From assembly GCF_958298935.1 (NCBI RefSeq), contig NC_084933.1, forward strand, positions 8,973,001-9,037,000: a stretch of DNA of 64,000 bases. Reading direction: 5' to 3'. The stretch is from Phragmites australis. Lineage: Eukaryota > Streptophyta > Magnoliopsida > Poales > Poaceae. Below, piece by piece: positions 33,214-45,535 of this stretch. The notes under the pieces were generated by a model that saw only the letters and a list, made by a program, of their open reading frames with translations, had not been told where the DNA came from and made no database searches. Each line of letters begins with the position of its first letter. The first letter of the stretch is position 1. The translations under genes and the position numbers were made by a program.

Positions 33214-34772
33214 TCTTAGCCTAAAGCTAAGTGTTCATTCCTAATTGAACCATGATTAGAAGCCATTGTTCATGCTTAGTGTGTTGCTTTGTGCCTGTTT
33301 GACTCATCAAGTGGTGAATATGCTTCAGGTTGAACTTAATTCATGCATGTCAAGCCTCTTTAGATCAAAATGTTCTCAGATTGATCATAATTTCAACTAA
33401 ATATGCCCTGTTAATGCTAATTAATCACGTTAATGTTCATGTTTGTCGTCAATTTTGTATTTATGAGTAATCAAGTCTTCAAATTAGCATGTAGAAGACG
33501 TGATTGGGCGATTTGGATCCCTAGGGCAGAAAATCCTCAATTTTGGAAACCCTAAAATCCAAATCCGATGCATATACCTCTCGGTTTTGAGAATTGGTTT
33601 AGCAAAAGGGAATTGGATATGTCAAAGAGGTTTTGGTTCCTTTTTCCCCAGATCCCCAAATCATCTGAGTTCCAATCATCTGAAACCCTAGATCGAGTTT
33701 GAAGCCTAAATCCTGAATCAAGAACCCAAGATATTCATATTAGAGCACTTGTCTTTCCTTGGTAGTCGCCGGTGACCTCCTCGAACAGTGGTCCTCACCG
33801 ATGGCCATCCTTATCGCCCTTGGGTCGCCGCCTCACTTGCATGCATGTGTCGACGCCTTGTTTCTCTAGGCTAGGATCCATTGTTGTCATTGTCATTGCT
33901 GTGTAAGCCCTCTATGCACACGAATTTGGTCTGACCGTGCACACGCTATTGCCACTGCCGCTCTATCGCATGCTCATGTCGCCATTGCCTCTCTCTCTCT
34001 CTCTCTCTCTCTTTCTCACTCATGGTTTTCTCGGGAGAATGAGGAGATAGTGGGATAGGATTAGGGTTCCATGGGGGTTGATCTAGTCGCAAGTGCCATC
34101 GATCGTCCGATCACAATCTAATGGACGAGATAGTGCAAGCGATCCCATGGGCTGACGCATGTCTAATGGGCCGCATTACACGTTAATGGGCCATGGCGGG
34201 TGTGAATCTTGGCGACATTGTAACATGGGCCAGATTAAGTCCTGAACTTTTTTCCTTTGTATTTTCTCTCTCTTTAATAACTTGCTTTTGTTTAGTCCAT
34301 GTAGTGTACCTTATATTTATTTTTTTCTTGAATTTATTGTTTATAATTTTTGTACTATAAATTATGTTATGCATTGCAAACTTTTGAGTTATGTGACAAT
34401 CAAAATTATGAATATTTTTCTCTAATTTAAGTGGAACCAACGCGAAGCTTTTATTGGATATTTAAATAAATTATTTATGCAAATTATTTTGGCTATAATT
34501 ATTTTCTGACCAAAGTTGATTATAATTATGTGTCATAAATTATTTTCTTACTTAATTAAATTATTTTGTTCATTTTTTGTTTCAGCCTAACGGTTATGCG
34601 AAAATTTGAATTGTCATCAGCATGTTATTAATCAAACTAATGTGGGTTAATTTCATGCCAAACTTTATTTAATTGATGTGATTATATGTATATTGGGTTA
34701 ATTTCATGCCAAACTTTATTTAATATGTGATTATATAATTATTGTTGATATTTTATTATTTAAATTATAGCA
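33214..34772 (+). other. Leader of Copia-2
   Basis: No coding region. Contains a (CT)n microsatellite at about 33989-34012 and a 33-bp-type repeat of GGGTTAATTTCATGCCAAAC (two copies near 34645 and 34695). Confidence 0.55.
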
Positions 34773-35403
34773 GTGAATCCTTTTGCTGTCACCGATTATC
34801 TTAATAGAATTGAACAATTGACCGGGACTAACTTCCCCTCCTGGAAAGAGCATATTCTAATTATCCTAGGAGTGATGGATCTTGATTATGATTTACGGGA
34901 GACATCTCATGTTGCATCCGCTGCTGATGCACTGGACCTCGCTAAGAAAAAGAATGTCTATGAGGCAGCTAAGGAAAAGTGGGAGCGGTCTAACCTCATG
35001 TCCCTTATGATCATAAAGAGAACCATTATGGTACGGATTAGGGGAGCTGATTGAAAGAGTGATAAAACTTACTTAGACTTAGTGGAGGAGTAGTTTAAGG
35101 GCTCCTCAAAAGTTTATGTTGGCACATTAATTATGAAGATGTTCACAACCAAGTATGATGGGACCAGCGGTGTTAGAGAGTATATGATGATGATGAATGA
35201 CATGACCGCTAAACTTAAGGGCATGGAGATGGATATCTCTGATAGCTTTTTGGTCCACTTCATTATGACTTCTCTTCATTATGAGTTCAGACCATTCATT
35301 ATTAGTTATAATACTCAAAAGGATAAGTGGACCCAGAGCGAGCTCATTGCTATGTGTGTTTAGGAGGAGGAGAGACTAAAGGCTGAAAAAAAGGATTATG
35401 CAC
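34773..35403 (+). pseudogene. gag: Copia-2 gag
   Basis: MNPFAVTDYLNRIEQLTGTN opens a copia gag; LTGTNFPSWKE, RSNLMSLMIIKR and FLVHFIMTSLHYEFRPF are typical UBN2-family positions. A TGA at 35052, a TAG near 35091 and another near 35361 interrupt it. It ends at the Gypsy-2 insertion; the zinc knuckle is on the far side near 42262. Confidence 0.82.
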
Positions 35404-35940
35404 ATCAGGAATGGAAGAACCACAACCTTACTCGAACGTCACTCCTCGAAGGCCAAGTCTACTCGGACTCAAGGCTGAGTTCTAGTCATGGTCGTGGTCA
35501 TAGTCGTGGTCAAAGTCGAGTTCTAAGACAGCATGTCAGTAAAACTGACATAACTCTCTCATACGAAGTCCGTTTTAGGCAATGTTCAACATTCTGGAAA
35601 GCTTACGATGAGCCCTTTCCAATGGATATGAGTTCAACCAAATATTCCTTATAGTTTAGTCAGAGTCAAATGAATACGGTGCTTCATCACCGTTTTGAAC
35701 CCTACCAGGTTTTGTAATCGTGTCGGAATCGGAGTCCAGATTGTGCACACCTCTCTCTACAGTTGCACAACCCCAGGTTGACCTCCTCACACCCCATACA
35801 TACACAGTAGCCATCATAGTTTAGGTTTATGTTTAGCTTAGATTATTCTATTTCATACAGTTTTGCCATTTATCGGTTTGTTGAACCTCAAACTCAAGTG
35901 CTTCATTGGTAATTAGCAATATTCAGATTGCATCTACCTG
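35404..35940 (+). repeat. 5' LTR of Gypsy-2, 3'-truncated
   Basis: Shares with 41515-42060 the blocks AGTCTACTCGGA, ATAACTCTCTCATACGAAGTC, AAATATTCCTTATAGTTTAG and GTTTATCGGTTTGTTGAA. No primer site follows, because the U5 end is gone. Confidence 0.8.
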
Positions 35941-36700
35941 TCACTCTGACCATCCACTCATTGTCTGATCAATCACTCCGCCCACCTTCTCGTGTTAGTC
36001 GAAGTCATCCACCTTCTCGGATCCAACCACCATAGTGGAAACAGAGGTAGCCAGAGTTCAGAGAGAGGGAGAGAGAGAGAGAGAGAATCTTTTTATTACC
36101 TTATACCCTTACTCTCCAAAAAAAAGTTTGTGACCCACATACCTCACTGGTCTTAGAAAAGGCAGTAGAAGAGTTTTGGAGTTTGTGTCACATTTGCAAA
36201 AAAAAGAAAGAAAGAAAAGAAAAGAAAGCAAGAAGCAAAGAAAAAAGAAGAAGAAGCAAAGAGTGTAAAAAAAGAGAGTGAATTAAAAAAAAAGGGAATC
36301 AGTTTGTAGTGCGAATTTTGTTTTATTGTGCTGGTGTCTGTTATTGTTTTTGGCTTGCTTGAGCTAGTTCTAAGAACGTGTTCAGGCCAGCAACTGTGAC
36401 GAGTACTGTGGACTTTTATTCAGCTTTGCTAATCTGATTTTAATTATTGCTATTCCTTGCTACTAAATATTGCCTGTCCAAGCTACACCTTCTCTCGATT
36501 AGAACAGTTTCTCCCCTTACAACTACCTCACTGACACCCAGTAAGGTATCATGAACCAGCCACCGGTTGTGCCAACTGCTGTGCATGGTAAGAACACTTG
36601 CAAGAGCGTGGTAAGATGCTTGAGAGTGTTTGACTCCACCTCCACCACCTAGTAGTCGATAGGGATAATATCTTTTGATATCTTCTGTCTATTACTAACC
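35941..36700 (+). other. Leader of Gypsy-2 with simple repeats
   Basis: Contains a (GA)n tract at about 36065-36087 and a long purine tract of AAAG/AAGA type at 36197-36295. No coding region. Confidence 0.6.
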
Positions 36701-38033
36701 ATGGCAGGTGAAATATCATATGCGAAAGAGTGTGTTTCGAGAGAAGAACTCACAATGTTGTTGGATGATCATCGGCAAACTATTAGTGACGACATTGACA
36801 AGAAGCTTGCGGGAACCAATACTGCATTGCAAAGACTCAATGAAAGCATTGCAATACTCAATGCACGCTTTCATCGATTGGTTAATCTGCCACCGAACAA
36901 TTGTCGACTGGATCCTCATGTTGCAGCTCATGAACAAGAGAAGTCTGTCGCGGATGAAGAAGTTTTGAGGCAAGAACATGACGCCTTTGATCCACGACAA
37001 CGGAATCGATTGAACTTCAACCATCAAGGTATGAAAGGTAATGATTTTTAGCAACATAACCTACGTGTTAATGATGATCCATTTGCTAAGGCTATGTTTA
37101 CTATACCATCTTTTGCGGGTGCTTATAATGCTGAAAAGTATTTAGATTGGAAGATGACGGTCAAACAGAAATTTAATGCTCATTTGGTTCCTGAAGTGCA
37201 TAGAGTTAGGCAAGCCACTAGTGAATTTAAAGATTTTGCAATCATCTGGTGGAATAGAGTTTGCATGGAATGCTTTAAAAGGTTGCTATGCGTAACAGAT
37301 TTGTTCCACCCTCTTTTAAACGTGATTTGCGTAAGAAATTGCAGCGCTTAAACCAAGGTGATAGATCCGTAGAAGAATATTATCAGGAGCTACAAATTAG
37401 TATGTTGCGTTGTGATATTATTGAGAATGAAGAGGCTGCAATGACACGCTTTTATGGAGGGTTAAGGTGTGAAATTCAGGACATAGTTGATTACAAAGAA
37501 TATGATAGTGTTTCTAGATTGTTCCAATTTGTGTGTTTGGCAGAAAAAGAATTGTAGGGATGACAACAGAGGTCAATGAACAATTTTGGAAGCTCAACTT
37601 CTTCAAAATCAATGCTGGGTGAAGACAAAACAACCCCATGTTCAGCTTCACGGTCTGCTGTCCCCTTCTCAAGTAGGGCACGTTAAGCAATACCCTCAAC
37701 ACCGTCACATGCTCCTGAGGTAAGCAAATCCGTAAGTGTGCAGGATCCAGCCAAGAGCTCTTCTACGGTTGCCTCTATAGGCCGATCGACAAGGATTGTA
37801 TGCTACCGATGCAAGGGAATGGGCCACGTCATCAAGGATTGCCCAAGTCAGCGAGCATACATTGCAACAAAGGACGGTGGATATGTAAGTGCTAGTGATG
37901 TTGAAGATGAATATGCTCTTACAGCTAACCTTGCAGGTAAAGAGGACGAACTCGAGACAGACATCGACCATGAGAAAGAATTGAGTGCAACTGCTACGGA
38001 AAATTATAGAACATCATTGTGCAGCGAGTGTTA
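36701..38033 (+). pseudogene. gag: Gypsy-2 gag with zinc knuckle
   Basis: Starts MAGEISYAKECVSREEL with a coiled-coil-like N-terminus, TAG near 37049, then the gag core (FAGAYNAEKYLDWKM; RFVPPSFKRDLRKKLQRL at about 37294) in two frames, stops at 37555 and 37684, and a CCHC knuckle, CYRCKGMGHVIKDC, at 37800-37841. An acidic C-terminal tail ends at 38033. Confidence 0.85.
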
Positions 38034-38405
38034 AGTACTCAAATGGAGCAAGTGGAACAGGTACAACGCTATAATCTATTTCAGATGTTCCTCATAGTAA
38101 AGGACTTTTGTGTTCGAGTCATTATTGATGGAGAAAGCTGCAACAATTTGGTAAGTTCATATGTGATCAAGAAACTTTCCTTGCTGACAAGAACACATCC
38201 TCATCCATACCACATTCAGTGGTTCAACAATAGCGGTAAGGTGAAGGTAATGTAAATAGCTAGGGTGTATTTTTCTATTGGTTCATACCATGATTGTGCT
38301 GATTTCGATGTAGTTCCCATGCAAGCATGCTCTCTTTTGCTACGACGACCATGAGAGTTTGATACTGATGCAACACATCATGGTAGAAGTAATAAGTACA
38401 CTCTT
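38019..38405 (+). pseudogene. Gypsy-2 protease
   Basis: VRVIIDGESCNNLVSSYV near 38116-38169 is a gypsy aspartic protease site in which the usual D-S/T-G is replaced by DGE; related elements use DGGS, so Ser-adjacent residues are changed. Stops at 38253 and 38353 interrupt the rest. Confidence 0.75.
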
Positions 38406-39620
38406 ATGTATAAAGCAAAGAAAATAACTTTTCTACCTTTAACCCCTACTGTAATTGTGAAATGTGAACAAGAGATAGCTGAAAATAAGAGAAAAGAGCT
38501 TGAGAATGAATCTGAAAATCAGCAAGTAGCGGAAAAAGTTTTTCCACCCAAAAAGGAGAAAGCAACAATAACTTCTAAGTCCGACGGAATTAAACTGAAA
38601 TGGTGTGTTATACTTGCCACTAAATCTGACCTTGCTGAAATTTATGATAATGAGCTACCATGCTATGCTTTGATATGCAAACATGCTTTAGTTTCACTTG
38701 AGGATATATCTACATCTTTACCTCCTGCTGTTGCTAACTTTTTGCAGGAGTTTGTGGATATATTTCAAGCTGAGGTACCCCTAGGATTACCACCTATTCA
38801 AGGGATTGAGCATCAAATTGATTTGATTCTGAGAGCAAATTTGCCAAATCGTGCTGCATATAGGACCAATCCGGAAGAGCCTACGAAAATTCATCGACAA
38901 GTCCAAGACTTTTTGCACCACGGGTATGTAGGAAAAAGTCTTAACCCTTATGCTGTTCCTGTTCTTTTGGTTCTCAAGAAAGATGGTAGTTGGCGTATGT
39001 GTGTTGATTGTAGAGCCATCAATAATATTACTATCAGATATCATCACCCTATCTATAGGTTAGATGACATACTTGATGAATTGAGTGGTTTTATAATTTT
39101 CACTAAAATTGACTTGCAAAGTGGATACCACCAGATTAGAATGAAACTTTGAGATGAATGGAAGACTACATTTAAAACTAAGTTTGGTTTGTATGAATGG
39201 TTAGTAATGTCTTTTGGGTTAACTAATACACCTAATACTTTCATGCGATTGATGAACGAAGTTTTACATGCTTTCATTGGAAGATTTGTAGTGATTTATT
39301 TTGATGATATCTTGATTTAGAGCAAGTCACAACACTTTGATCATTTACGTGCTGTTGTTAATACTTTGAGAGATGCACGTTTGTTCGGTAACCTCGAAAA
39401 GTGCACCTTTTGCACGGATCGAGTTTCTTTTCTTGGCTATATCGTTACTCCACAAGGAATAGATGTGGATGAAGCAAAAATAGAAGCCATAAAGAGCTGG
39501 CTGACCCCTGAGACTGTTACTCAAGTAAGCTTTCATGGTCTTGCGGGTTTCTATCGACGATTTGTGTGGGATTTCAGCACCATTGCTGCTCCATTAAATG
39601 AGTTGATAAAGAAATGAGTA
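38406..39620 (+). pseudogene. Gypsy-2 reverse transcriptase
   Basis: An open frame at 38406-39152 covers the linker and fingers (VPVLLVLKKDGSWRMCVDCR at about 38957; FTKIDLQSGYHQIRM at about 39099). TGA at 39150, [17 protein letters not shown] near 39208, catalytic YFDD at 39297-39308, TAG at 39318, then [11 protein letters not shown] and the connection domain to 39617. The domain is full length with three stops. Confidence 0.88.
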
Positions 39621-40080
39621 ATTTTCAAATGGGGACCTGCACAATAAAAAGCATTCAAGTTATTGAAAGAGAAACTTACCTATGCTCCTTTGCTCCAACT
39701 CCCTGATTTTGGTAAGACCTTTGAACTACAATGTGATGTTAGCGGGATTGGAATTGGAGGTGTTCTAATTCAAGAAGGTAAACATGTTGCTTATTTCAGC
39801 GAGAAATTAAGTGGGCTAAGTCCGAATTATTCCACTTATGATAAATAATTGTATGCTTTAGTTCGTGTTCTTGAAACTTGGCAACACTATCTATGGCCCA
39901 AAGAATTTGTTATACATTCTGATTATGAATCGCTAAAACATATTAGAAGTCAAGCTAAACTAAATAAACGACATGCTAAATGGATAGAATTTATTGAGTC
40001 ATTTCCATATGTCATAAAACATAAGAAAGAAAAAGACAATGTGATTGCTGATGCGCTTTCTAGGCGTTATACCATGTTAT
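39621..40080 (+). pseudogene. Gypsy-2 RNase H
   Basis: [36 protein letters not shown] and [12 protein letters not shown] with [11 protein letters not shown] give the expected acidic residues of gypsy RNase H. A TAG near 39645 and TAA at 39846 interrupt it. Confidence 0.85.
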
Positions 40081-41447
40081 CTCAACTTGATCATAAGATT
40101 TTTGGTTTAGAGATCATTAAGGACTTATATGCTGCTGATTTAGACTTTAAAGAAGTGCTTGATCATTGTACAGAAGGGAAAACATGGAATAAATATGTAT
40201 TGAATGATGGATTACTCTATTGTGCTAACAAGCTATGCATTCCAGCTAGCTCCATTCGTCTTTTGTTGTTGCAGGAGGCGCATAGAGGAGGATTGATGGC
40301 ACATTTTGGAGCAAAGAATGCTGAAGATGTGCTCATTTCTTTTGGCCAAAGATGAGACGTGAGGTCGAGCGCTATGTGTCACGTTGCACCACTTGCAATA
40401 AAGCTAAGTCTCGCTTAAACCCACAAGGCCTTTACATGCCTCTTCATGTTTCTAGTGTACCTTGGGAGGATATTTCCATGGATTTTATTTTAGGATTGCC
40501 TAAGACAATGAGGTGGAGGGATAGTAATTTGAAGTTGTGGATTGATTCTCTAAAATGGCACATTTTATACCTTGTCACAAGAGCGATGATGCTACAAACA
40601 TAGCTGATTTATTTTTCAGGGAAATCATTCGACTACATGGAGTGCCTAATACTATCGTCTCGGATCGTGACACAAAGTTTTTGAGTCACTTTTGGAGATC
40701 ACTTTGGAATAAATTGGGGACAAAGCTGTTATTTTCTACTACGTGTCATCCCTAAACTGATGGTCAAACAGAGGTCGTCAACCGCACATTATCAACCATG
40801 TTGCGGGCAATTCTAAAGAAGAATTTGAGGATGTGGCAAGAGTGTTTACCACATATTTAATTTTCTTACAATGTACACTCCACCTCCAAGGTAAGTTCGT
40901 TCCAGGTAGTGTATGGATTTAATTCTCGTGCTCCTATTGATTTACTATCTTTGCCTACTTTTGAAAGACTTAATTTAGATACTAAGAAACACGCTGAGTT
41001 ATTCTTAAGTTGCATGACACAACTAAAAAGAATATAGAGAGCATGACTGAAAAATATAAGATTGCTGGAAGTAAAGGTAGGAAGAAAATAAAATTTGAAC
41101 CGGGTGATTTAATTTGGTTGCATTTGAGAAAGGATAGGTTTTGGGAATTAAGAAAATCAAAGTTGATGTCTAGAGCTGATGGACCATTTAAGATAATTGA
41201 GAAAATCAATAACAATGCATGCAAATTAGTCCTACCTGCAGATTTTGGGGTTAGTCCCATGTTTAACATTTCAGATTTGAAACCATATTTGGGAGAAGAA
41301 GATGAGCTTGACTCGAGGACGACTCTAATTCAAAAGGGGGAGGATGATGAGCCTATGGCTCCTTTGGGTACGATCAATACCACCAATAATTCTCAAATCA
41401 TACAAGGTCTAATTACAAGAGCACGTGCACAACAATTAGACTACTAG
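40081..41447 (+). pseudogene. Gypsy-2 integrase
   Basis: Zinc-binding HHCC segment near 40275-40400 ([20 protein letters not shown]) split by a frameshift at 40352. The first catalytic Asp is in MDFILGLPKT near 40480, the second in VSDRDTKF near 40658, and the Glu in [11 protein letters not shown] near 40770. A C-terminal segment (41010-41447; FEPGDLIWLHLRK, DGPFKIIEKIN, FNISDLKPYLG) lacks a chromodomain. Several stops and two frame changes. Confidence 0.85.
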
Positions 41448-41514
41448 GTGAACTCGTTCCTTGCTGTTCATATTTCCTTGGGTGGATTACTACTAAATTC
41501 TTGTGATGTTTTAT

Positions 41515-42260
41515 TCCATAGGAACGTGGGAGAAGCACCACAATCTTACTCAGACATCACTTCTCAAAGAACAAGTCTACTCGGATTCAAGGCTAAGCTC
41601 TAGTCGTGGTCGTGGTCGTGGTTGAAGTCGAGTTCCAGGATAACATGTCAATAAAACGGGCATAACTCTCTCATACGAAGTCCCTTTTATGTAATCTTGG
41701 ACATTATGGAAAGCTTAAAACGAGCCCTTTCAAATGGATATGAGCTTGACCAAATATTCCTTATAGTTTAGTCAAAGTCAAAGGAATAAGGTGTTGCATC
41801 ACCGTTTTGAACCCTGCCGGGTTTTGTAATCGTGTCGGAGTCGGAGTCTAGGTTGTGCACGTCTCTCTCCATGGTTGCACAACCCTAGGTTGACCTCCTC
41901 ACGCCCCCCTATGTATACACAGGAGCTGTCATATTTTAGACTTGGGTTTAGCTTAGATTATTCTATTTCATATAGTTTCACCGTTTATCGGTTTGTTGAA
42001 ACCAAACTCGAGTGCTTCATTCGTAATTAGCAATATTCATATTGCATCTACCTTCTTGCTTGTGTTCTCGATTCACTTATAGGAAAAGCTTTTTTGGTGA
42101 GGTCAACCGCGTCTTGGCACGGTTGATAACCACAGAGTAGTGGTGTAGTGGTTGCGAGAGTTCTTGATCTGTTCTGATCGGAGCCTTTGGATCATCAATG
42201 TCGAAACTCCACTAATCAACTTATCATATTACCTTCGAAAGATTGAGAAAACGCGCATCA
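41515..42260 (+). repeat. 3' LTR of Gypsy-2
   Basis: Starts near GGAACGTGGGAGAAG and ends at AACGCGCATCA, after which Copia-2 coding resumes. It is longer than the 5' LTR because it keeps the U5 region (TGCTTGTGTTCTCG and on). Confidence 0.75.
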
Positions 42261-42829
42261 TAATGTGCGGATTTCAAGGAGTGTCTTGCCAAGAGGGGCA
42301 ATGATGCTATTTCTTTTGTTGATGAAATCCTCTTTGCTAGTTTTTCCCCTAATTCTTGGTGCATTGACTAGTGCAACCGTGTATATATGTAATTCATTAC
42401 AGGGATTCCTTTCCATGAGGACACTAAGAAAGAGAGAGTGAAGTCTTAGAGTAGGTGATGGAAAGGAGACTGAAGTTGAAGCAGTAGGAGATCTTCTATT
42501 AGTGTTGCATGATGACTTTACTCTCCATTTGAATAATGTGCTCTATGTTCCCACCTTAAGTAGGAACCTTATTTCTATTTGTATTTTGGATGATTATGAA
42601 TTTGAATGTATATTTGGGAACAATCAGTGTATAATAAAGCTTAGCAATGACAATGTTGGTTATGGTTTTTGCCAAGGTAAGCTCTATGGACTTGCATTAT
42701 TTATTCTCTCTGAATCCTTGAATGTGTCCAGTAAGATTGATGAATGTAATGACGCCTCGTCCAAACTATGGCACTGTCACTTATGCCACATTTAAAAGGG
42801 GATAATGGAACAACTCATTCAAGAAGAGA
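42261..42829 (+). pseudogene. Copia-2 zinc knuckle/protease/pre-integrase
   Basis: Copia coding resumes with AKRGNDAISFVDE-like sequence and WCID near 42357, where the protease D-S-G is broken by a small deletion. LYVPTLSRNLIS near 42542 and LWHCHLCHI at 42769-42795 are the protease C-terminus and pre-integrase motif. Confidence 0.8.
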
Positions 42830-43468
42830 TATTCCACCCTCTTGATTCCTCTGACTTATGCCCCTCTATTGATTGTATTAAGGGGAAATATGTTAAGCAG
42901 ATTAAGGAGGGAGCCACCCATAGCACATGATTATTAGAATTGATCCACACTAACATATGTGGGCCTTTTCCTATTCCGAGTGTGGATGGATACGACTCCT
43001 TCATTACATTCTCTAATGATTACTCCCGTTACAGATATATCTTTCCTATTCGTGACCAATCTGAATCACTCGATAAGTTTAAGATATTTAAGGCTGAAGT
43101 AGAAATCAACACAATTTAAAGATCAAGGTAGTGAGGTCAGACTGAGGAGGAGGGTACTGTGGCAGACATGCTCCCTATGGGTAGATTCCTAGTCCTTTTG
43201 CACAGTACCTTCAGAAAAATGGTATAGTTCCACAACATTCAATGCCTGGTGAACATCAACAAAATGGAGTAGCTGAAAGGCACAGCCGTACTCTTATGGA
43301 TATGGTACAGAGTATGGTTAATAACTCTAGTTTGCCAGATAATTTATGGCTGGAGGCATTAAAGACAACCACCCACATATTAAATTAGGTCCCCAGTAAA
43401 TCTGTATCTATGAAACCTTATGAATTATAGACTGGGAGAAAACAAATTTTAAGATATTTAAGGAGGGT
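42830..43468 (+). pseudogene. Copia-2 integrase
   Basis: LLELIHTNICGPFPIPSVDG near 42930 holds the first catalytic region (His-Thr replacing the usual His-Thr/Ser-Asp context), DYSRYRYIF follows, and GVAERHSRTLMD near 43270 is the conserved copia Glu segment. Frame changes near 43110-43200. Ends in a segment like TGRKQILRYLR at 43430-43465, where Gypsy-3 sequence begins. Confidence 0.8.
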
Positions 43469-44467
43469 GTGAATAACTTAGCTATCAGTGCCTGGCATAA
43501 GAAAATATTGGTGGGTGTTAATTTGCGCAAAAAAGAGGAGACGCAAGAACATGAAACATATATTCATATTGGTTCAATGTTGGTGACATGCAATGCATTT
43601 AATTATCATTGGCATATTTTCCACGACCTTCCAGGGACGCGGGAGACTTCCTTTTATTGTCCTCCATGAGTTCAATTTGACCCATCGGAGATTAAAGATA
43701 AGGAAGTTTTAGATCGTCTCGGATCCAACTTGTCACTACGAGACATGCTTGGAGTAAAATTAGCATAACTCCCTTATACCAAATTCGATGGGGCATATGA
43801 GTACTTGATAGAAAGCTTATTCATTACGTTTTGAATGGATCTGGTCCCATAGTTAGATTCATTGTGTGTGCATAATAATGGTAAAAAAATTGCCTGATTG
43901 TGTTGAGTCCGAATTAGAGTCTCCAGTCTAGTTTGAGTCCAACTATGTGTATTGGCTTGCCTACATGCCTTAAGGCCTAGGGCTGATGCCATTGTATCTT
44001 CAAACTTGTTTATTGAGTGTTTCTTGAAGGGTTTCCTTAAGAAGGAGAGAGATGGTGCTTCCATCCTCGTGGTTATTTTATGCTAGCGTGGTTTTAGGGC
44101 TTGGAGAAGAATGTGATTAAATTTTTTTTTATCTCAGTGTGTCCTTGATTTCCTTGGAGACCCATCCTTCTGATCGTGATGCAACTGTGCCGTGGGTGGA
44201 AGACTTTGTTAGGGTTTGGATTACATCTTTGTGTAAGCCGAACTCCTTTTATCTTTTAGAATTGCTGCAGTTCTTTATTTGCTGTTCATGTCAATATTTG
44301 GGTTGTTTGGCTTGAGATTGCTGCTACTTTGTTATTGAAATGAAGAATAGAGAGGACAGCATAGTTTTGCTGTTCCTTGATTAAAAATGTAGAGAAGTAT
44401 TTGTGCTGAGATTGCACCACGAAAGGTTGGGCAAAAAATACGGCATTGCAAGCATGTGCTCATCAAG
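43469..44467 (+). repeat. LTR of Gypsy-3
   Basis: Sequence ending at the primer site. It shares loose similarity and layout with the Gypsy-2 LTR (ATAACTCCCTTATACC against ATAACTCTCTCATACG, then GGAAAGCTT/GAAAGCTTA, AATGGAT), suggesting related families. The left edge is approximate. Confidence 0.55.
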
Positions 44468-44527
44468 TGGTGTCAGATTTCAGGTTGCTCACGGTACTTC
44501 TGAATATTTCTATTGCTTTGTTTATAT

Positions 44528-45535
44528 AGAAATTGTAAGATGATGAATTCTGAGACTTCTAAAGTTGTTGATACTTCCAATCGTTGTGTTGTTGATGAAT
44601 TGCCTAATGTGCCATGTCCTATTTTTTATCCTAACATGTCTACTGAAGTTATGAGTGGATTGGAATACACATGTTGCTATTTGGAGAATCGTATGGATCG
44701 TGGTTTTGCTGAGATGACAAAGACTTCTATTTTTGTGATTGATGCATGTCTACCTCCATGACATGATGCACATATTGGAAGGTGTTCCCGTGCTTCTGAC
44801 CATCACGCTTATGATGCTGAAGATGAGTGCCCGGGACTATGATCTAATGGTAATGATTATCATCGTCAACCACAACATCCTCCTCATCAACATGACGCTC
44901 ATATGGAGTGACTTGGTACTAATATTATTCGTGTTAACCATTATAACAATATGGTTGGTCAAGCTATTCGTGTTCCCCTAGATGAAGGGCTTGGTCAGTT
45001 GAAACTTTTCATGCCTTTTTTTGGGGATCGGGTGAACCAGACGAAATTTTGAGTGGGAGATGTGCTGTGATCAGATTTTGATAGCCATAATTATTCTAAG
45101 GTGAAGAAGGTATGTGCCACATCTATTGAGTTCACTGGGTATGCTTTGACTTGGTGAAATTCTTTGTGTCGTGCCGGAGGTCATCCACACACTTGAAGAT
45201 ATATGAAGGATATTATGCATCGTCGCTTTGTGCCTGAATATTTTACTAGGACCTTGTATACTAAGATCATCTTGAGCAAGGTGATCTTAGTGTCAATGCT
45301 TATTATAAGGAGATGAAACTTTTGATGATTCGTGCATGTATGCAAAAGGATGAGAATGCCACTATGTCTCGGTTTATTATTTGTCTAAATTGGGATGTGT
45401 AGGAACATGTTAAAACTGCACATTATTACGATATGCAAAGTTTGGTGCATGTTGCTCAAAGGGTGGAACAACAACTAAAGGCTCATCGTGCTACTAGTCT
45501 TTCTCGTTCTTTTCAGCGAGACAATGATAGGGGAG
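44528..45535 (+). pseudogene. gag: Gypsy-3 gag fragment
   Basis: N-terminal open frame 44513-44761, then frameshifted segments with SIEFTGYALTW near 45120, HRRFVPEYFTRTLY near 45221, and YDMQSLVHVAQRVEQQLKA at 45430-45486, the standard end of the gypsy gag core. Many stops. Confidence 0.72.

Larger units (their letters stand above)
35404..42260 (+). mobile_element. Gypsy-2: Ty3/gypsy element nested in Copia-2
   Basis: Related LTR sequences at about 35404-35940 and 41515-42260 enclose gag, protease, RT, RNase H and integrase in gypsy order. The 5' LTR lacks the last 300 or so bases present in the 3' copy (after GCATCTACCT). No chromodomain is visible after integrase. The sequence type resembles grass chromovirus-related elements. 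All domains are present but broken by stops and frameshifts. The 5' boundary is approximate. Confidence 0.85.
43469..45535 (+). mobile_element. Gypsy-3 5' fragment (LTR plus gag)
   Basis: About 1 kb of LTR, the primer site TGGTGTCAGATTTCAGG (44468-44484), then gag. No pol and no second LTR. It replaces part of the Copia-2 RT, so insertion was followed by deletion of its 3' part together with flanking copia sequence. Confidence 0.7.

Noticed and set aside
33985..36300. CT, GA and AAAG tracts as satellite DNA
   Set aside because: Short simple-sequence tracts in retrotransposon leaders, not long arrays.
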